This document shows, piece by piece, positions 9,801 to 15,800 of a stretch of DNA of 18,538 nt. Where the stretch lies: assembly GCA_026770585.1 (NCBI GenBank), contig MU646499.1, forward strand, positions 514,622 to 533,159. Reading direction: 5' to 3'. Made by a program: the position numbers and the translations under genes. This DNA comes from Baffinella frigidus. Lineage: Eukaryota; Cryptophyceae; Cryptomonadales; Baffinellaceae. The first letter of the stretch is position 1. The number at the start of each line of letters is the position of its first letter. The notes below the pieces were generated by a model that worked only from the letters and a program-made list of their open reading frames with translations, was not told where the DNA came from and did not search any database.

Positions 9801-12800
9801 AGGTGTGGGGGATGTCAGCGTCGAAGCTGGCGTACACCGCGACCCCAAACCCCAACAGTGAAACCTGAGACACCAAGGGTGGGCAATGTCCGCGCACCAC
9901 CTGGTGCACACCTGAACTTCCGCGCCCCAAAACAGGTGTTTGGGATGACAGCGTCGAACCTGGCGTGCACCGCTTCCCCAAACCCCAAAAGGAAACCTGA
10001 AACCTGAAACCTGAAACCTGAAACACGGCAAAAATAGGTGTGGGGGATGACAGCGTCTCAGCTGGCGTACACCGCGCGCGACCTGGGCGTCGTCGTGGTC
10101 CTCGTCCGCTCCGAGCGCTTCGCCCAGACGGTCACCAACTACACCACCATCTTCCGCCGGTCGCCGCACTTTGGCTCGCCCGCCTTCGATCCGATCCTCC
10201 AGATCAACCCCGCGATCTCGTCAGTCCGCACTACCACGGTACACCATAAACCCCAAACCGTAAACCCACCTCGGTCACTCGAGAGGCGTTTCCGTACACA
10301 CGACACCCGAAACCGTGAACCCGAACCCCGATAACCGAAACCCTAAGTCCTGAACCCGGAACAGGTCGAGCTGGAGCAAGGGGGGGCGACGGCGGGGGTG
10401 CCCTACTCGATGAGCATCGAGGTGCGCGACGAGTTTGGGGCGAAGCGATCCGTGGGAGGCGACGCCTTCTCGATCACGGTCTTGGAGCTGTTCGGGAGCC
10501 CCGTGTGCCCCCCGGGCGTCGCGACCAATACCACCAGGCGAGTCCCCAAACCCTAAACCCTAAGCCGTCAACCCTAAGCCCTAAATCCTGAACCCGAAAC
10601 CCGAAACACGAAACACGAAACCCGGAACCCTAAACCCTTAACCAGGCTGGTCAACTGCTCGACTCTCGCGTGCGCCCTCGAGGTGTGGTTCCCGCTCGGG
10701 CCCGCCTCCAATGGCTCCAATTCCGCCCCGTGCGGCAATGGCTCCAATGGCTCGTGCCCGGAGTACTCCTACTCCCACGGGGAGTGGGGCTCCGTGTGCG
10801 ATGACGCGTTCCAGGATTGGGAGGCCAAGGTGCCGGCCCGAACCCTAAACCCTAAACCCTAAACCCTAAACCCTAAACCCCAAACCCTAAACCCTAAACC
10901 CAAACTCCTAAAACAGGTGGCGTGCACGTCCGTGGGGCTCTCGCAAGGTGAAACCCCTGAACACTTGAACCCCTAATTCCCTGGCCCTAACCCCGTAAAC
11001 CCCGAACCCCCTGACCCCCTGACCCCTCCACCCTCCACCCTGCTGCCTGCACCCTCTCCCTTGATCCCGCCACCCTCCACCTTGCTCCTTGCACCCTCCC
11101 CATTGATCCCTTCACCTTCCTCCCTGCTCCCTGCACCCTCCACCCCTGAACCCCAACCCCCTAAACGCCAAACCCCCCAACCCGGACCCTCAACCTCACC
11201 TCGAGAAAGCCCCACGGAAATCAGGACGGTACGTGCGCGGTGGCGCGGGGCTATCGGATATGTCCACCCCCGGTTTACCCAGTAAAAGTTCACACCCCTT
11301 ACAGGCACGTTCGTGTCCGGATTCGGGACCTCTGCTGGGCCCATCTGGCTCGAAGACATCATGTGTCGCGGTAAACCCTGAACCCTAAACCATAAACCAT
11401 AAACCATAAAACATAATCCCTGAACCCTAAACCCTAAACCCTAAACCCTAAACCCTAAACCCTAAACCCTAAACCCTAAACCCTAAACCCTAGGGGACGA
11501 GCGCGACCTCCGGGAGTGTGCGCGGCTGACCGACGCGGCCGTTGGGGACACCAACTGCGGACACTCCGAGGACGTGGTAAGGGACACCACTCAATAGATG
11601 GCTTCGTAGAGTAATAGATGGCTGCGTAGGGTTAGGGACACGCCAGAATAGATGGCCGCAGCTGGCCGACGCGGTCGTTGGAAACCAACTTCGGACATTC
11701 GGACGAGGTGGTAACCACCAACACCATCCAGATAGGGGTGCGGTTGGAAGATTGCTACTCCACACAGCCATCTATTCCGGCGTGTCCGTTGGGGACACCG
11801 ACTGTGGACATTCCGAGGACGTGGTGAGGGACACGACTGAAAATATGGACGTGTGACCTCAACCTGACACTTAAATCACTCAACCAGGGGCTGTGCTGCT
11901 TCAACGTCACGTCCGTGAAAATCGGCCTAAATTTACTTGTTGATGGCATAAATCACCTAATGATTTCATCACGCAACCAGGGGCTGTGCTGTTTCAACGC
12001 ATCCGACGTCACGTCCGTGAAAGTCGGGAGTGTCGCGTCCTTCTCCTACGTCGGCTCCGGGTATGCACCCTGAACCCGATACCCGAAACCCGAAACCCGA
12101 AACCCGAAACCCGAAACCCGAAACCACCCATTGATAAGTATGAATGGCTCCAATGACGAACCACCGGTACGTCCGCCTCTTGACTTATGAATGGCTCCAC
12201 TTTTAACAAGTGTGAATTTCTCCAAGTGTGAAATGACACAGGGAGGTTGCGAGCCCCGAGTTCCATTTCAGAGGGTGTTCTGTTGCCTGCCCTTTCCCCT
12301 GAGTCTGAAACACCCGCACCCCTGCCGGCAGGGAATACTTTGGCGACCTGGTCGTGACCAAGAGCGGCCCGAACCCCCAACCCCAAACACTGAACCCCAA
12401 CCCCCAAACCACCCCTTGGAAAGTATGAATGGCTCCGATGTCGAACCCCGAGTACCCTCAACCCCCAACCGTGAAGCAGGGAATACATGGGCGACCTGGT
12501 GGTGACCAAGAGCGGCGCGTTCTACTTGTGGGTGTCGATGAACGGCTTGGTTGTCGAGGTTCACCCAAAACCCTACCAACCCCCAAACCCTACACGCTAA
12601 ACCCTAAACACCAAACACCAAACACCAAACATCAAATACCATACCCTTAACCCCCAACCCCAAACACTAAACACTAAACACCAAACACTCAACACCAAAC
12701 ACTGCACACTAAACACTGAACAATAAGCCACACCAAACCCTAAACCCCAAACCCTAAATACCCCAACGCAGGGCATGCCGTTGGACGTGTCAGTGAAGCC

Positions 12801-15800
12801 AGGCTACACCTGCGCGTCAACCTCGACAGTGTCCGGCGACGGGCTCTCGACTGCGACGGTATCTCACCGGACCCTGACCTCACCCCGGAGAGAGGAAAAG
12901 AACGCGAATTCACTGGAATCGTTGGGCTGCGTCGGTGTCTCCCCGGACCCTGAGAAAGAGACTTGACGCAGAAGAGAGAAAGCGACTTGACTAACATTGT
13001 TACAGCGGACCACAAACCCTAAACCTAACCCTAAACCTAGGCTCGGACCTAAACCTGAACGTAAACCTGAACCCTATAATGCCTAAACCCCAACCCCTAA
13101 ACCCCAACCCAGGTCGGCGAGTACGCAACGTTCACGATTGTCGCCCGCGACGCCTTCTCGAACCGCCAGCCCAACGCCGCGTCAAATGTCGAACCCCTAA
13201 ACCCTAAACCCTAAACCCTGAACCCTAAACCCTAAATCCTAAACCCTAAACCCTAAACCCTAAACCCTAAACCCTAAACATAAACAAAAACAAAAACCTA
13301 AATATAAACACAAACATAGACATAAACATAAACATAAACATAAACATAAACCCAAACCTAAACATAAATCTAAACCTAACCCCTAAAACCCTGAACCCCA
13401 CTCCAGGTCGACCTACAGCTGACACAGGTCACGGGGTCCGGGGCCGCGTGCGACGGGTGCACCACCGTGACCGCGCTGGGTCACGGGGAGTATCACGTGC
13501 GCTTCCTCGTGACCTTGACGGGGTCGTACACCCTCGAGCTCCTTCTCGACGCTTCGACGCAGCAGGTCATGCCCCAAACCCTAAACTCCAACCCCCAACC
13601 AAAAATAAAATAAAATAATAAAAAACATGCCCTGAATCCTAAACATGAAATCCTACACCTAACGAAATCTTCGGTTTGATGCAGCAGGTTATGGATTCTC
13701 CGTATATTCTCACGGCCGAGGCGGGCCCGACGTTTGCGTACACCTCGGTAACCCCCCAACCCTAAACCCTACACCCTACACCCTACACCCTACACCCTAA
13801 ACCCTAAACCCTAAACCCTTAAACCTAAAGCCTAAACCCTAAGACCCCATACCCTGAACCTCAAACCCTAAACCCCAAAACCCCAAAACCCTAAACCCAA
13901 AACACTGAACCCTTAACCCTACGCCCCAACTCTAAACCCAAACCCTGAACCCCAGGTCGCCTCCGGCGCCGGCATCACCCTCGCCTTCGTAGGCAAGGCC
14001 CCTAAACCCTAAACCCTAAACCCTAAACCCTAAACCCTAAACCCTAAACCCTAAACCCCCAACCCTAAACCCTAAACCCTGAACCCTACACCCCAAACCC
14101 CAAACCCCAAACCCCAAACCCCAACACCAAAGGCCCCTAAACCCTAAATCCCAAGGCCCATGAACCCTCAACCATTGCCCTCGCGTGCGAAGGCAAGGAG
14201 GCGACGTTCCAGATCGCCGCACGGGATCGGTTCGGGAACCCGCGGACGCTCGGCGGGGACGCTGGGTACGCTACGGTGGTCCACAGCCAGGACTTGGAGC
14301 ACATCACGGACGTTGCGGCGATGATCGCAGACTACGGCAACGGGACGTACAGGGCATCCTACATGATGACTTTGTCGGGACGGTACCAGACGGTAAGTTG
14401 ACGGTCCCCAAAGTGGACGTTTTGTTGCCAGCGTGTGTGCATGCACGCGTGCCGCAAAAGCTGCCGTACAGAAGCATCCCCCCGAACCCTAACCCCGAAA
14501 CCCCAAACCTGAAACCCTGCCACAGATCGTGACCTTCAACGGCGTCGCAATCAACGGAAGCTGCCCCTCCTCCTGCCTTGCCGTCCTACCCCCCTCCACA
14601 GGTCTGCACCCCAAACCCCAAACCCTGAACCCTGAACCCCGCACCCTGTTCCCTAAACCCTAAACCCTAGACCCCAAACTGCAAACTGCAAACCCCAAAC
14701 TCCAAACCCCAAACCCCAAACCCCAAACCCCAAACCCCAAACCCCAAACCCCAAACGCAACCCCACAGAACCCGGGACCACCGCGCTATCCGGGCACGGC
14801 CTCACGTCCGCAACCGCGGGGACCCCTGGTTCTTTCAACATCTTCAGCCGCGACCTCTTCGGAAACTTGCGCACCACGGGAGGTCAACACACCCGAAACC
14901 CTACACCCGAAACCCTCCCTAGACCTTCACTAAACCCTCGCTAAACCCTCGTTCAACCCTCCATAAACCCCCACTAAACCATCACCAAACCCTCCTGAAA
15001 CCCTCCCTAAACCCTCACTAAACTCTCACTAACCCCTCACTAAACCCTCACTAAACCATAAACCCTGAGCCGTAAACCCTAAACCCTAAACCCTAAACCC
15101 TAAACCCTGAACCCTAAACCCTAAACCCTCACCCAGGGGACGTGTTCGCTGTGGAAGCCCGCTCGGAGATTCTTTCGGACGTGGCGGGCGACGTGGTTGA
15201 CCTCGGCAACGGTTCTTACGTCGGAAGGTTCACCCCAAACCCTCAAGTGGGTCGTACGTCGGAAGGTGGGTCCGAGAGCTCATCGCGCGGGGTGCTGTTT
15301 TGGATCAACCCTAAACCCTATTCCCTAAACCCTAAACCCTAAACCCTAAACCCCTGAACCCCTAAACACCTGAACCCCTACACCACAAACCTCACACCCC
15401 ACACCCCACACCCAATATAAACAAACCACAAATCCCAAACCCCAAACCCCAAACCCCAAACCCCAAACCCAACATAAACGTACCATTCACAAAACCCGAA
15501 ACGTTACGCAGGTACCTGGTGACGATATCGGGGACGTACCGGCTGCACGTGACGCTCCTAACCGGGGACGCGTGCAACGGCGGCGCGTGTGCGCCCGTCG
15601 TCTTCGAGCAGGAGGTCTGCCCGAGATCCGAAACCCTGAAACCCGAAACCCTGAACCCTGAACCCTGAACCCTGAACCTTGAACTCTGAACCATGAACTA
15701 TGAACTATGAACCCAAAACCTACCCTGAACATCACACAAAACGGCATGGTTGCGGACATGAAACCCTTGGACTTTTCGGGGTTCAGAATTTTTCAGGTTC

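Noticed and set aside
13989-13997. GT donor GTAGGC for exon 42
   Set aside because: It would delete VGK from a filamin strand that has the same residues in the neighbouring repeat. The GC donor keeps them.
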